From NCBI RefSeq assembly GCF_004349105.1, contig NZ_SMLB01000023.1:26065-90064 (forward strand): a stretch of 64,000 nucleotides of DNA. The letters run 5' to 3'. This stretch comes from Jiangella aurantiaca (lineage in GTDB: Bacteria > Actinomycetota > Actinomycetes > Jiangellales > Jiangellaceae). Made by a program: the position numbers and the translations under genes. The notes under the pieces were generated by a model. It saw only the letters and a program-made list of their open reading frames with translations, did not search any database and had not been told where the DNA came from. Below are positions 42,471 to 50,829 of the stretch, piece after piece (the first letter of the stretch is position 1; every line of letters begins with the position of its first letter).

Positions 42471-44717
42471 TCAGTGGATGCTGAGGTCGTCGACGAAGAA
42501 CGTCATGCCGTAGGCGATCGGGTCGCCGGTGGTGAACGTGACGCCGGCCAGCGCGGTGGCGGGCTCGGCCGGCGTGGTCGTCGTGAACGTGTCCGCGCCG
42601 ACCGTCACCGTCGCCTCGTCCGTCGTCGCGTCCACGGCGATCGGCACCCAGGTGTTCGGCGCGATCGGCGCCGACAGCCGGCCCAGCGCCGTCCAGGCCG
42701 ACCCGTCGAACACCTCCAGTGTCTGCGCCGGCTGCGCCGTCGTCCCCGGGACCAGCCGGAACCGCCACGGCTGGGCGGCCTCCCCGCCGGAACGGCCGTC
42801 GACGGCGAAGGTGAACGGGCCGCGGTAGTCGTTCGTGGCGAACCGGAACGACGTGACCTGCCGGTCCCGGTCGGGCGTGACGGTGCTCGCGACGGCGTTG
42901 TCGTCGAGGAACTTGTCGAACAGCCGCAGCGACGACCCGCTGTCGAAGCCTCGCAGCTCCTGGTCCGTGACCGTCGTGTTCTTGGCGTCGACGAAGCCGC
43001 GCGGGATGCCGTAGAGCGGGTCGTTCTCGAAGGTGTCGACGCCGACGGCATACAACTCCAGCTCCGTCACCGGCGTCGCGACCCCGGCCGCCCCGGTCAC
43101 GCGCACGAACCGGGCCTGTTGCGGCTCGATCTCGGTGTAGCGCATGGCGTGGTCGCGGGTGTCGTCGGCCGTGACCACCGGCGCCGACCAACTGACGCCG
43201 TCGGCCGACAGCTGCACCGTCGCGTCCAGAGGCTGCCCGGAGCCGAGCATCAGCCCGATCCGATGCAGCGTGTACTCGCGGTCCAGCTCGACGGTCATCG
43301 ACGGCGCGCCGCGCCGTGCCTCCAGCACGGCGGTGGAGTGCGTCCGCGAGCTGCCGTCGAACGCCCCCTCCGGCCGCTGCTCGGGGAACGTGCGGTTCGG
43401 CCGGGCGAACGTGCCGGTGACCGTCGCCGTCCCGGTGTGCAGCTTCGTCTCCAGGTCGATCTTCCCGGTGCCCGGCGTGACGGCGTGCACGTACGCCGCG
43501 AACACGCCGTACTGCTCGTGGTAGGCCTTGCAGCCCCAGACGTGGCAGTAGTCGCCGATGTACACGGTCCGGTCGGCGTCGACGTTCACCATGGCGGTGT
43601 TGCCGCTGGTGCCGTCGTAGCGGCCGTTGCCGGTCTCGGACGGGTACTTCACCAGCACCAGCCGCTCCTCGTCCCAGGTGCGGCCGGTGCCGTCGCGGCT
43701 GACGTAGACGCGGTCGTCCGGCCGGCCGGTGCTGAGCAGCAGGACGCCGTTCGGCTGCAGCACGAGGTTCGGATAGATGCCCTCGACCTGCTCGCCGTCC
43801 GGCCCGAGCAGCGGCTGCGTCGGCGTCCAGGTCGCGCCGGAGTCGTCGGAGAAGCTCACCCGCAGGTGCGGCGGCGTCTCCCAGCTGCGCAGCGCCGCGA
43901 CCAGCCGGCCGTCGCTCGTCCACGACCAGCCGACCTCGTTGGTGCCCGGCGCCGGTGTCGGGATCTGTCCGCGCTGGGTCCAGCTGGTGCCGTCGTCGGT
44001 CGACTGCAGGACGATGCTCGACCCGAGCTCGCCCTGGTAGCGGGTGTACGCAGGCAGGATGATCGTGCCGTCGGGCAGTAGCAGGGGCTCGCGATGCACC
44101 CGCAGGCCGCGGTTCATCGGACCGAGTACCTTGCCCGGCGGCGGCGTGAACGGCGCCAGCGTCAGCTCCCACGTCTCGCCCTGGTCGTCGGACCGCCACA
44201 CCTTGAGGTTCACGGACGTCTGGGTCGCGTCGGTCCACTCGGGGATGAACTCGACGGAAATCAGCGAGCCGTCGTCCAGCCGCAGCATGTTGTGCGCGCC
44301 CACCGGCGCCTCGCGCTTCGTCGTCAGGAACGAGACCGCCGAGTCCAGCGAGACGGACATGTTGGTGATCGAGTCCGCGCCGGCGACGTCGTCGTTGGCC
44401 TGGGACGACACGAACACCTTCTGCTCGGTCCGGCCGTCGGCGACGGTGTCCATCGCGAACGCGGACGGCACGGCCGCACGGGGTCCGGGTCCCCAGTTGA
44501 CGACGTTCCACTCTGGCCCGACCCCGACGGCGTGGGCGTCAGGGTCCGGCCCGTCACCGGCGGGCAGCGGGTTGACGGCGCCGGTCGGGAGGTCGGCGAC
44601 GGGGTCCGCGTCGGCCGGTCCGGGGCCGGTGTTCGACGCCAGCAGGGCGACGGCGGCGCCGAAGCCGACGAGGCCGCTGACGAGGTTGGCGAGACGTGGT
44701 CGGGAGCGACGGGGCAT
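42471..44717 (-). CDS. Secreted sialidase-like (Asp-box) protein with C-terminal binding modules
   Basis: A 748-residue secreted protein. A signal peptide (1-38) is followed by a six-bladed-propeller-like region (about 60-430) with Asp boxes S-D-D-Q-G-E-T-W, S-T-D-D-G-T-S-W and S-D-D-S-G-A-T-W, then a discoidin-like module (about 455-570) and a lectin-like beta-sandwich (about 575-748). Sialidase-fold proteins cleave or bind sugars at non-reducing ends; the Arg triad cannot be confirmed by eye. I chose ATG 44717 because AGGAG lies just upstream. It follows the smaller Asp-box gene by 10 bases. Confidence 0.82.
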   Translation of the reverse strand: MPRRSRPRLANLVSGLVGFGAAVALLASNTGPGPADADPVADLPTGAVNPLPAGDGPDPDAHAVGVGPEWNVVNWGPGPRAAVPSAFAMDTVADGRTEQKVFVSSQANDDVAGADSITNMSVSLDSAVSFLTTKREAPVGAHNMLRLDDGSLISVEFIPEWTDATQTSVNLKVWRSDDQGETWELTLAPFTPPPGKVLGPMNRGLRVHREPLLLPDGTIILPAYTRYQGELGSSIVLQSTDDGTSWTQRGQIPTPAPGTNEVGWSWTSDGRLVAALRSWETPPHLRVSFSDDSGATWTPTQPLLGPDGEQVEGIYPNLVLQPNGVLLLSTGRPDDRVYVSRDGTGRTWDEERLVLVKYPSETGNGRYDGTSGNTAMVNVDADRTVYIGDYCHVWGCKAYHEQYGVFAAYVHAVTPGTGKIDLETKLHTGTATVTGTFARPNRTFPEQRPEGAFDGSSRTHSTAVLEARRGAPSMTVELDREYTLHRIGLMLGSGQPLDATVQLSADGVSWSAPVVTADDTRDHAMRYTEIEPQQARFVRVTGAAGVATPVTELELYAVGVDTFENDPLYGIPRGFVDAKNTTVTDQELRGFDSGSSLRLFDKFLDDNAVASTVTPDRDRQVTSFRFATNDYRGPFTFAVDGRSGGEAAQPWRFRLVPGTTAQPAQTLEVFDGSAWTALGRLSAPIAPNTWVPIAVDATTDEATVTVGADTFTTTTPAEPATALAGVTFTTGDPIAYGMTFFVDDLSIH

Positions 44718-44727
44718 GGCGGGCTCC

Positions 44728-45903
44728 TCAGTCGACATCGGTGACGTTGTAGCGCAGCACGATCGCGGCCCGGCGGGCCTCGTCGTAGACGACGGTGACC
44801 AGCCGCGTCGTGCCGATCGCGACGGTGCCGGAGTAGCCGGCGTCCCAGGTGGTGCCGGGGTTGTAGAGCGTGTGGCGAGGGGTCTCCGTCCAGACCGAGT
44901 CGGTGCGGCGGACGGTGATGCGGACCGGCCGATTGGTCGGCGACGTCGCCGTGTTCGGCTCGCTCCACAGGTACGGGATGAGGTTCGTCCCCGGGATCCG
45001 GAACAGTTCCGGCCCGTGCATCCGCACGTTCATCGACCACGGCGTGGTCCACGTGGTCATGTAGGTGTTGTCGTAGGACTCCGACTGCATGGCGTAGGTC
45101 GTCGTCGACGGCGAGGTGTCGGAGGCCACGCGCAGCACGGCCCGGATGTCGCCGGGGTCGATCTGCGCGATCGCCGGCTCCTGGAAGTACCGCCCGGCCG
45201 AGCCGGCCGCGATGGTCTTCTGCCGCCCGGTCAGCCGGCCGTCCCAGGTCACCCCGTGGTCGACGCTGGCGACCACCACCGCGTCGTGGTAGCCGGTGCT
45301 GGCGTTGGTGCCGTAGAGCGGGATCAGCAGCTGGCCGTTGGCCATCTGGATGATCTTGGCGCTGGTCGCGGGGTAGGGGATGGTGCTGGAGAACACCTGG
45401 ACCGGCGCCGAGAACGCGCCGGTGGCGGTGTCGCGCCGTTTCACCTGGGTCTGCAACGTGCCGAAGTTCGTCCCGAAGCCGGCGAAGTAGGAGAGCAGCA
45501 GCCGCTTGGTGCCGTCGGCCTTGGTGACGACGGCCAGCGACGGGTCCCTGTAGTCGACGCCGGTGTAGTCGGCGACGATGAACGGCGTCGCCTGCTGCCA
45601 GGTGGCGCCGCCGTCGGTGCTGCGCATCATCCGCAGCTGGCTCGCGACGCGCGAGTGGGCGCTGGACCAGCGGTAGACCATCAGCAGGTCGTCGGCGTCC
45701 CCGAACGGGTCGTTGACGATGTCCGGGAAGTACGCCTGGCAGTTCGTGCCGAGTTCGGAGTCGCCGCACGGGCCGCCCGGGACTACCACGGTCTCGACGA
45801 TCGCCGCTGCCGCCGGGAGGGGGTAGCCGCCGAGCAGGACAGCGAGGGTCGCCGTCAGGACGGCCAGGAGAGAGAACCTCTTGCGTTGACCGAGTCGAGT
45901 CAT
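44728..45903 (-). CDS. Secreted sialidase-like (BNR) protein, single domain
   Basis: A 391-residue secreted protein with signal peptide (1-34, ending A-A-A-A). It is essentially one propeller-like domain with Asp boxes S-T-D-G-G-A-T-W and S-V-D-H-G-V-T-W and the segment V-D-Y-R-D-P-S-L-A-V. It lacks the C-terminal modules of its neighbours. GGAGGTG precedes the ATG at 45903. It heads a two-gene minus operon behind an IclR-type operator. A sialidase-like exo-glycosidase is likely; the sugar it removes is unknown. Confidence 0.8.
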   Translation of the reverse strand: MTRLGQRKRFSLLAVLTATLAVLLGGYPLPAAAAIVETVVVPGGPCGDSELGTNCQAYFPDIVNDPFGDADDLLMVYRWSSAHSRVASQLRMMRSTDGGATWQQATPFIVADYTGVDYRDPSLAVVTKADGTKRLLLSYFAGFGTNFGTLQTQVKRRDTATGAFSAPVQVFSSTIPYPATSAKIIQMANGQLLIPLYGTNASTGYHDAVVVASVDHGVTWDGRLTGRQKTIAAGSAGRYFQEPAIAQIDPGDIRAVLRVASDTSPSTTTYAMQSESYDNTYMTTWTTPWSMNVRMHGPELFRIPGTNLIPYLWSEPNTATSPTNRPVRITVRRTDSVWTETPRHTLYNPGTTWDAGYSGTVAIGTTRLVTVVYDEARRAAIVLRYNVTDVD

Positions 45904-45934
45904 GACCGCACCTCCGACGCCGAGTAGTGGGATG

Positions 45935-45963
45935 AGGAAATCCAGAACGGCATTCCATGTCAA
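45935..45963 (-). promoter_or_regulatory. Promoter with IclR-type operator, sialidase-like operon (minus)
   Basis: On the minus strand, TTGACA (45958-45963), 17-base spacer and a weak -10 TTTCCT (45935-45940). The spacer holds TGGAATGCCGTTCTG (45943-45957). It is back to back with the plus-strand copy 28 bases away. Confidence 0.68.
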
Positions 45964-45991
45964 TGGCCTGGATAGCGTCGATGTGTGGCGC

Positions 45992-46020
45992 TTGACATGG
46001 AATGACCTTCTGTGTCTGCT
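45992..46020 (+). promoter_or_regulatory. Promoter with IclR-type operator, sialidase-like gene (plus)
   Basis: TTGACA (45992-45997), 17-base spacer and weak -10 TCTGCT (46015-46020). The spacer holds TGGAATGACCTTCTG (45998-46012). The leader of about 22 bases carries AGGAGG before the ATG at 46049. Confidence 0.68.
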
Positions 46021-46048
46021 GTCAGCCACCGACTCCAGGAGGCTGTCC

Positions 46049-48289
46049 ATGCGCGTGTCCCGGTCCCGGTCCGTCGCGCTCGCCGTGAGCGTCGCCCTCG
46101 CCGGCGTCGCATCGCTGATCCCGGCCACCGCGCCGTCGGCGGGTGACATCGACGTCCCCACCGACGGCGCCGACCCGAACGCCTACGTCATCGCCCAGCA
46201 CGACCACACCACCGTGTATGAGCCGCCGCCCGGCGTCATCGGCGGGAACGCCACCGTCGAGGCGTTCGACGCCGTCGACGAGGCCGGCCTGCCGATTCGC
46301 CGTGTGCAGATGACCTGGCAGTCCAACGAGGACGTCGCCGCCGCCGACAGCCAGGCGTCGATGGTTCTGTCCGACGACGGCGGCTACACGTTCCCCAGCG
46401 GCGTCAACGCCGACACCGGCGCCGGGTGGTTCTCCAAGCTGCGCGACGGCTCGATCCTCGGGGTGGAGTTCATCCCCAGGCGGGTGATCGACGAGCACAG
46501 CGTGGAGCTGATCGCCCGTCGTTCCACCGACAACGGCAGCACGTGGAAGGACCTGGCGTCGACCTTCACCACGGATCTGACCTTCGATCCCACGAAGTTC
46601 GACCGCGGCATCCGCGTGCACCGCGACATCTTCTACGCCTCGGACGGCGCGTTGCTGATGACGTACTACACGACGTACGCCGGCGACCCGGGGTACCGCA
46701 CGGAGCTGGCCCGCAGCACCGACGGCGGCGAGACGTGGCACCGCTACGCGACGGTCGCCTCGTTCACCGACGGCCGGGTGATGGGGGAGTCGGGCATCGA
46801 GAGGGCCGCCAACGGCGACCTCGTCGCCGTCCATCGCACCGGGATCCCCGGCGGCGCGAACTTCGGCCCGCTGTACATCAACCGGTCGAGCGACGACGGC
46901 CGCACGTGGACGCGCCCGGAGCCGCTGCAGCTCACGACCGCCTCCGGCGAGCCCGCGCCGACGACGGGCGTGATGCCGGTGCTGCGGCTGCTGCCCAACG
47001 GCATCATGACGCTGACGTTCGGGCGGCCGGACAACTGGATCGCGATCTCGCCCGACGGCCTGGGCCGCAGCTTCGAGCAGGCGCAGCGGACGTACGTGAA
47101 CCACCCGCGGGTCAACCAGGCGTTCCAGCGCAACCACGGCTCGTCCGGCAACGGCGCGCACGCGGTGGTGGCCGCGAACCGGGTGCTGGTGGTCGGCGAC
47201 AACTGCGCGCCCAGCTGGGGCTGCCCCGAGACCGACGCCGGTTTCACCGTCGACGGCGACTACCGCGTCTGGAAGAAGTTCGTCGACGTCGTCGGACCCA
47301 ACGTCGGCAAGATCGACCTGCTCGGCAAGGTCGAGGCCGGCACCGTCAGCATCGACACGACCATGACGCACACGACACCGCGGCTGCCCGAGACGAGCCC
47401 GCTGGGCGCTCTCGACGGCAGCACCGACTGGGCGTCGGCGGCCGTCTTCCGGTCCGTCCGCGGCGAGGGCGTCTACACGGTGAACCTGGACCGCGAGTAC
47501 ACGCTCGACCAGATCGGGCTGGCTCTGCAGTACGGCGCGCCCGGCGCCGCCCGCGTCGAGGTGTCGACCGACGGCACCGCCTGGACCGAGGTCGTCGACA
47601 CCGGCACGATCACGTCGTACACCCAGACGTACTTCCCGGTGTCCGACGTGCGCGCGCGGCAGGTCCGCGTCACCGTCGCCGACACCGACCCGCAGGGTCC
47701 GGAGTTCCTCGGCGAGCTCGAGCTCTACTCCACCGTCGACTCCTTCGAGAACGACCCCGTCGGCCAGGTGCCGCGCGGCTACACCGGTGCGATCGGCGCC
47801 ACCGTCACCGACTTCGACGTCGACGACTCCCGCCACGTCATGCGCCTGGCCGATGCGTGGACCGACAAGATCGCGACCGCCCGCTGGGAGTCGGAGCCGG
47901 CGGACGAGCAGACGCTGTCGTTCCGGGTGAACTCGATCGGCTACGCGCGCGGCTTCGCGTTCACCACGCTGGGCTCGACCGCCGACGCGACCGGCGTGCC
48001 CGCGTACCACCTCAACATCGGTTCGGACGGCAGCATCGGCTGGTACTCGTACGGGACGAAGAGCTGGACGAAGATCGCGCCGGCCGGGACCGCGCCGCAA
48101 CGGGTCTGGCACGACCTGCGTGTGGAGGCCACTCTGGACGGCGCCGAGGTCTTCCTGGGCGACCGTTCACTCGGCACCGTACGCCCGTCGACCCCCGGCC
48201 TCACCGCGCTGACCGGCCACCAGTTCTCCTCCAGTGGCACGGCCAGCCAGTACGACCACTTCCTCATCGACGACGTCGAGCAGTCCTGA
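46049..48289 (+). CDS. Secreted sialidase-like (Asp-box) protein with C-terminal binding modules
   Basis: A 746-residue paralogue of the 42471 protein. A signal peptide (1-31) is followed by a propeller-like domain with Asp boxes S-D-D-G-G-Y-T-F, S-T-D-N-G-S-T-W, S-T-D-G-G-E-T-W and S-S-D-D-G-R-T-W. Next come a discoidin-like module (about 440-570) and a lectin-like sandwich (about 575-746) beginning with V-D-S-F-E-N-D-P-V-G-Q-V-P-R-G. Several Cys in D-N-C-A-P-S-W-G-C suggest a disulfide. It is divergent from the minus sialidase-like operon with paired operators. Confidence 0.82.
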   Translation: MRVSRSRSVALAVSVALAGVASLIPATAPSAGDIDVPTDGADPNAYVIAQHDHTTVYEPPPGVIGGNATVEAFDAVDEAGLPIRRVQMTWQSNEDVAAADSQASMVLSDDGGYTFPSGVNADTGAGWFSKLRDGSILGVEFIPRRVIDEHSVELIARRSTDNGSTWKDLASTFTTDLTFDPTKFDRGIRVHRDIFYASDGALLMTYYTTYAGDPGYRTELARSTDGGETWHRYATVASFTDGRVMGESGIERAANGDLVAVHRTGIPGGANFGPLYINRSSDDGRTWTRPEPLQLTTASGEPAPTTGVMPVLRLLPNGIMTLTFGRPDNWIAISPDGLGRSFEQAQRTYVNHPRVNQAFQRNHGSSGNGAHAVVAANRVLVVGDNCAPSWGCPETDAGFTVDGDYRVWKKFVDVVGPNVGKIDLLGKVEAGTVSIDTTMTHTTPRLPETSPLGALDGSTDWASAAVFRSVRGEGVYTVNLDREYTLDQIGLALQYGAPGAARVEVSTDGTAWTEVVDTGTITSYTQTYFPVSDVRARQVRVTVADTDPQGPEFLGELELYSTVDSFENDPVGQVPRGYTGAIGATVTDFDVDDSRHVMRLADAWTDKIATARWESEPADEQTLSFRVNSIGYARGFAFTTLGSTADATGVPAYHLNIGSDGSIGWYSYGTKSWTKIAPAGTAPQRVWHDLRVEATLDGAEVFLGDRSLGTVRPSTPGLTALTGHQFSSSGTASQYDHFLIDDVEQS

Positions 48290-48295
48290 CCAGAG

Positions 48296-48328
48296 GGCGG
48301 CCGGGGGCCTTGGGCGCCGTCGGCCGCC
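48296..48328 (+). terminator. Weak hairpin after the sialidase-like gene
   Basis: GGCGGCCG (48296-48303) pairs with CGGCCGCC (48321-48328) around a 17-base loop, starting 7 bases after the stop. The stem is short, so this is tentative. Confidence 0.45.
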
Positions 48329-48343
48329 TTGCCGTCAGCATGT

Positions 48344-48404
48344 TCGATCCGGCGTGTTGACACCAGCGCCAACAGTTGGCGCTGGTGTCAACACGCCGGA
48401 TCGA
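48344..48404. repeat. Perfect 30-bp palindrome with single central base
   Basis: Arms 48344-48373 and 48375-48404 are perfectly complementary over 30 bases around a single A. The inner 20 bases GTGTTGACACCAGCGCCAAC are the same element as at 13130-13170. It lies between two genes of the same direction, 55 bases after the sialidase-like stop and 121 bases before the XRE gene. Confidence 0.95.
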
Positions 48405-48524
48405 TCACCCCGCCGCCCCGGGCGCCCGGCTCCGTTCGTCCACAGGCTGCCGGGCGGATGCACGTCGTCCACATTCGGGGCGATCGCGGTGGCGAGCGGT
48501 CCGCGACGGCGGGACCATCGCGGC

Positions 48525-49292
48525 ATGGACGTGGGTGCACTGATCCGGCAGGCTCGCGATGACGCCCGGCTCACCCAGCAGGAGCTGGCCGAGCGGGCGG
48601 GGGTGAGCCGGTTCGCCATCTCTCACTACGAGAGCGGCCGCCGGCTGCCGACGATCGGCGGGCTGCGGGCCATCCTCGCGGCGACCGGCAACCAGTTGCG
48701 GGCCGAGTTGGAGCCGGTCGACGCCGATGTCCGGGAGGCCATCGCGCGGGTGGCGGCGATGCCCATGGCGGACCGGGAAGCAGTCCGCCACTGGTACTGG
48801 TTCGAGTCGCTGGCGGGCCACGATTCCTACCGGGTGGAGGGTATGGGCGCGGCAGGTCTGCTCGGTGCGCCGGTGCCGGTGGACGACCTCGACCTGGCGT
48901 TCGCGGACGCGCCCGGGGGGTATGCGACCCTCGTGCGCGTGGCGGCGGGGCACGGTCCCTGCCAGATCCGGGCCCGGCGCGCGGGTGCCGCCGTGTGGAT
49001 CCATCCGCCCGACCCGGACGACGGGCCGCGCGGCGTCGAGACCGCGGCGGCGCGCCTGCGGGATCGTCTGCGCGACGACTGCCCCGACGGCGTGTTCTGG
49101 TTGAGCGCCGCGTGCGCGGTGGCCCGCGTCCGTCTAGCGCCGGCCGGCGAGGTCGCCTCCTACGTCGAGGTGGCGACGCCGCACGGAGCTGCTCGGGTGG
49201 CGCCGCTGCACCAGATCGTCGGCGCGGACCCGCAGACCGACCGGGTGCTGCGGGTCCTGCGCGAGCTCCGCGCCGCCGCGGGAACCGGCTAA
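48525..49292 (+). CDS. XRE-family helix-turn-helix protein
   Basis: A 255-residue protein. Residues 4-60 form an XRE/Cro helix-turn-helix (IRQARDDARLTQQELAERAG, V-S-R-F-A-I-S-H-Y-E-S-G-R-R). Residues 75-250 are an uncharacterised domain with Asp-rich P-V-D-D-L-D-L-A-F-A-D that might be a degenerate nucleotidyltransferase-like fold. Its last four bases overlap, tail to tail, the end of the transaminase gene. It may be an antitoxin-like or stand-alone regulator. No link to the sugar regulon is visible. Confidence 0.82.
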   Translation: MDVGALIRQARDDARLTQQELAERAGVSRFAISHYESGRRLPTIGGLRAILAATGNQLRAELEPVDADVREAIARVAAMPMADREAVRHWYWFESLAGHDSYRVEGMGAAGLLGAPVPVDDLDLAFADAPGGYATLVRVAAGHGPCQIRARRAGAAVWIHPPDPDDGPRGVETAAARLRDRLRDDCPDGVFWLSAACAVARVRLAPAGEVASYVEVATPHGAARVAPLHQIVGADPQTDRVLRVLRELRAAAGTG

Positions 49293-50641
49293 CGGGCGGT
49301 GCCGTCGGCCTTCATGGCGGTGAGGACGTCGCGGGCGGCCTCGAGGGTGCGGTCGATGTCCTGCTCGGTGTGCGAGCCGGAGACGTGGTTGCGCTTGAGC
49401 GACATCGGGATCATCAGGAAGCCCTTGTCGGTCATCCGGCGGTGGAACGCCGCGTAGGCCTGGTCGTCGTTGCGCATGAGGTCGCGGTAGCCGCGGATCG
49501 GGCCGGCGGCGAAGTACAGCGAGAACACGCCGCCGAAGCCGGCCACCGTCGCCTCGAGGCCCAACTCGGCCACGATCGACGCCAGCCCCGACCGCATCCG
49601 GTCGCCCAGCGCGTGGGTGCGCGTGTAGAAGTCCGGGTGGGCCTGCAGGTGATTGATGGTCGCGATGGCGGCCGTCGCGCCGATGGCGTAGCCGTTGAAC
49701 GTGCCGGCCAGCAGCACGTCGCCCTTCTGGCCGTCGAACCTCTCCATGAGCGAGCGCGGCCCGGCCAGGCCGCCGATCGGGTAGCCGTTGGCCATGCCCT
49801 TGCCGAACGTGGTGAGGTCGGGCTGGACGCCGCAGACCTCCTGGTAGCCGCCGAGGGCGTGGCGGAAGCCGGTGATGACCTCGTCGAAGATCAGCAGCGA
49901 CCCGTGCTCGCGGGTCAGCGCGCGCAGGCCGTCGACGAACTCCTGCGTGGGCACGAGGGCGCCGACGTTGTGCGGGATCGGCTCCATGATGACCGCGGCG
50001 ATCCGCTCCGGGTACTGCTCGAACAGAGCCCGGACGGAGTCGAGGTCGTTGAACTCGGCGATCAGCGTCGACTCGAGGGCGGAGTCGAGGATGCCGGCCG
50101 ACAGCGGGTCGCGGCCGTAGGCCAGCTCCGGGCGGGAGATGACGTTGCGGGCGACGGCGTCGTGCCAGCCGTGGAAGCCGCCCTGGAACTTCACCAGCAG
50201 CTGCCGGCCGGTGGCGGCGCGGGCCAGCCGGACCGCCTGTGCGGTGGCCTCGGACCCGCTCATCGTGGCGATCATCATCTCCGCGGACGGGATCACCTCG
50301 GTCACCCGGGTGGCCAGCTCGACCTCCAGCTCGGTGACGCCGAGGCCGAACAGGTCGGCGGTGCCGATGGCGGCCCGGACCGGGTCGTCGACCACGGGGG
50401 AGTTGTGCCCGAGCAGGATCGCGCCGAACGCGGCGTGGTAGTCCAGGTACCGGTTGCCGTCGAGGTCGACGACGTAGGCGCCGTCGCCGCCGGCGAACGC
50501 GTACGGGTGCCCCACGTACCGCGTCGCGGAGTTCACGCCGCCGGGCAGCACCTCCGCCGCGGCTTGGTGCAACGCCCAGCCGCGAGTGGACGAGCTGCGT
50601 GGGTCGTGGTCGGAGGCTGCCGTGCCGATCCCCGGGGACAT
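49289..50641 (-). CDS. Glutamate-1-semialdehyde 2,1-aminomutase-like class III aminotransferase
   Basis: A 450-residue PLP enzyme of the HemL branch of class III aminotransferases. It has the N-terminal L-P-G-G-V-N-S-A-T-R-Y, the segment Y-L-D-Y-H-A-A-F-G-A, the PLP Asp in L-L-I-F-D-E-V-I-T-G-F-R and the Schiff-base Lys in TFGKGMANGYPIGG. True HemL sits with heme genes. Here the gene is divergent from a catabolic operon and has the shared IclR-type operator, so transamination of an amino sugar or amino acid breakdown product is more likely than tetrapyrrole synthesis. Confidence 0.87.
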   Translation of the reverse strand: MSPGIGTAASDHDPRSSSTRGWALHQAAAEVLPGGVNSATRYVGHPYAFAGGDGAYVVDLDGNRYLDYHAAFGAILLGHNSPVVDDPVRAAIGTADLFGLGVTELEVELATRVTEVIPSAEMMIATMSGSEATAQAVRLARAATGRQLLVKFQGGFHGWHDAVARNVISRPELAYGRDPLSAGILDSALESTLIAEFNDLDSVRALFEQYPERIAAVIMEPIPHNVGALVPTQEFVDGLRALTREHGSLLIFDEVITGFRHALGGYQEVCGVQPDLTTFGKGMANGYPIGGLAGPRSLMERFDGQKGDVLLAGTFNGYAIGATAAIATINHLQAHPDFYTRTHALGDRMRSGLASIVAELGLEATVAGFGGVFSLYFAAGPIRGYRDLMRNDDQAYAAFHRRMTDKGFLMIPMSLKRNHVSGSHTEQDIDRTLEAARDVLTAMKADGTAR

Positions 50642-50715
50642 CGGACTCCTGTTCCCGCGTCGCGCCCCGGCCGGCGGCCGGTATGCGACGCCTCTCGGTG
50701 GTGTCGTTGCCCGGA

Positions 50716-50753
50716 AGCGTAGGTTGCTTCGTCAAGCATGGCAAGACGTTCCA
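50716..50753 (-). promoter_or_regulatory. Promoter with IclR-type operator, aminotransferase gene
   Basis: On the minus strand, -35 TTGCCA (50739-50744), 17-base spacer and -10 TACGCT (50716-50721). The operator-like TGGAACGTCTTGCCA (50739-50753) overlaps the -35 instead of filling the spacer. It is the fifth copy of the element and the most diverged in its second half. Confidence 0.6.
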
Positions 50754-50791
50754 TTTCTGGTCGCGTTACGCGATCGTCACAGCAGTGGGCC

Positions 50792-50821
50792 TTGACAGCG
50801 CCACTACCCCGACCCAAAGAT
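50792..50821 (+). promoter_or_regulatory. Possible promoter for the 50.8-64 kb operon
   Basis: TTGACA (50792-50797) is followed after 18 bases by AAAGAT (50816-50821). Transcription would start near 50828, two bases before the ATG, giving a nearly leaderless message. The -10 is poor, so this is tentative. Confidence 0.38.
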
Positions 50822-50829
50822 GACTCGGC

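Noticed and set aside
39346..48289. A proven ganglioside-degrading (ceramidase plus sialidase) pathway
   Set aside because: The ceramidase-like protein is short and unsecreted, and the sialidase Arg triad could not be confirmed by eye. It is kept as a hypothesis only.
49289..50641. Heme biosynthesis gene hemL
   Set aside because: The family match is good, but context and operator point to catabolism, and no other tetrapyrrole gene is present, so I gave no gene symbol.
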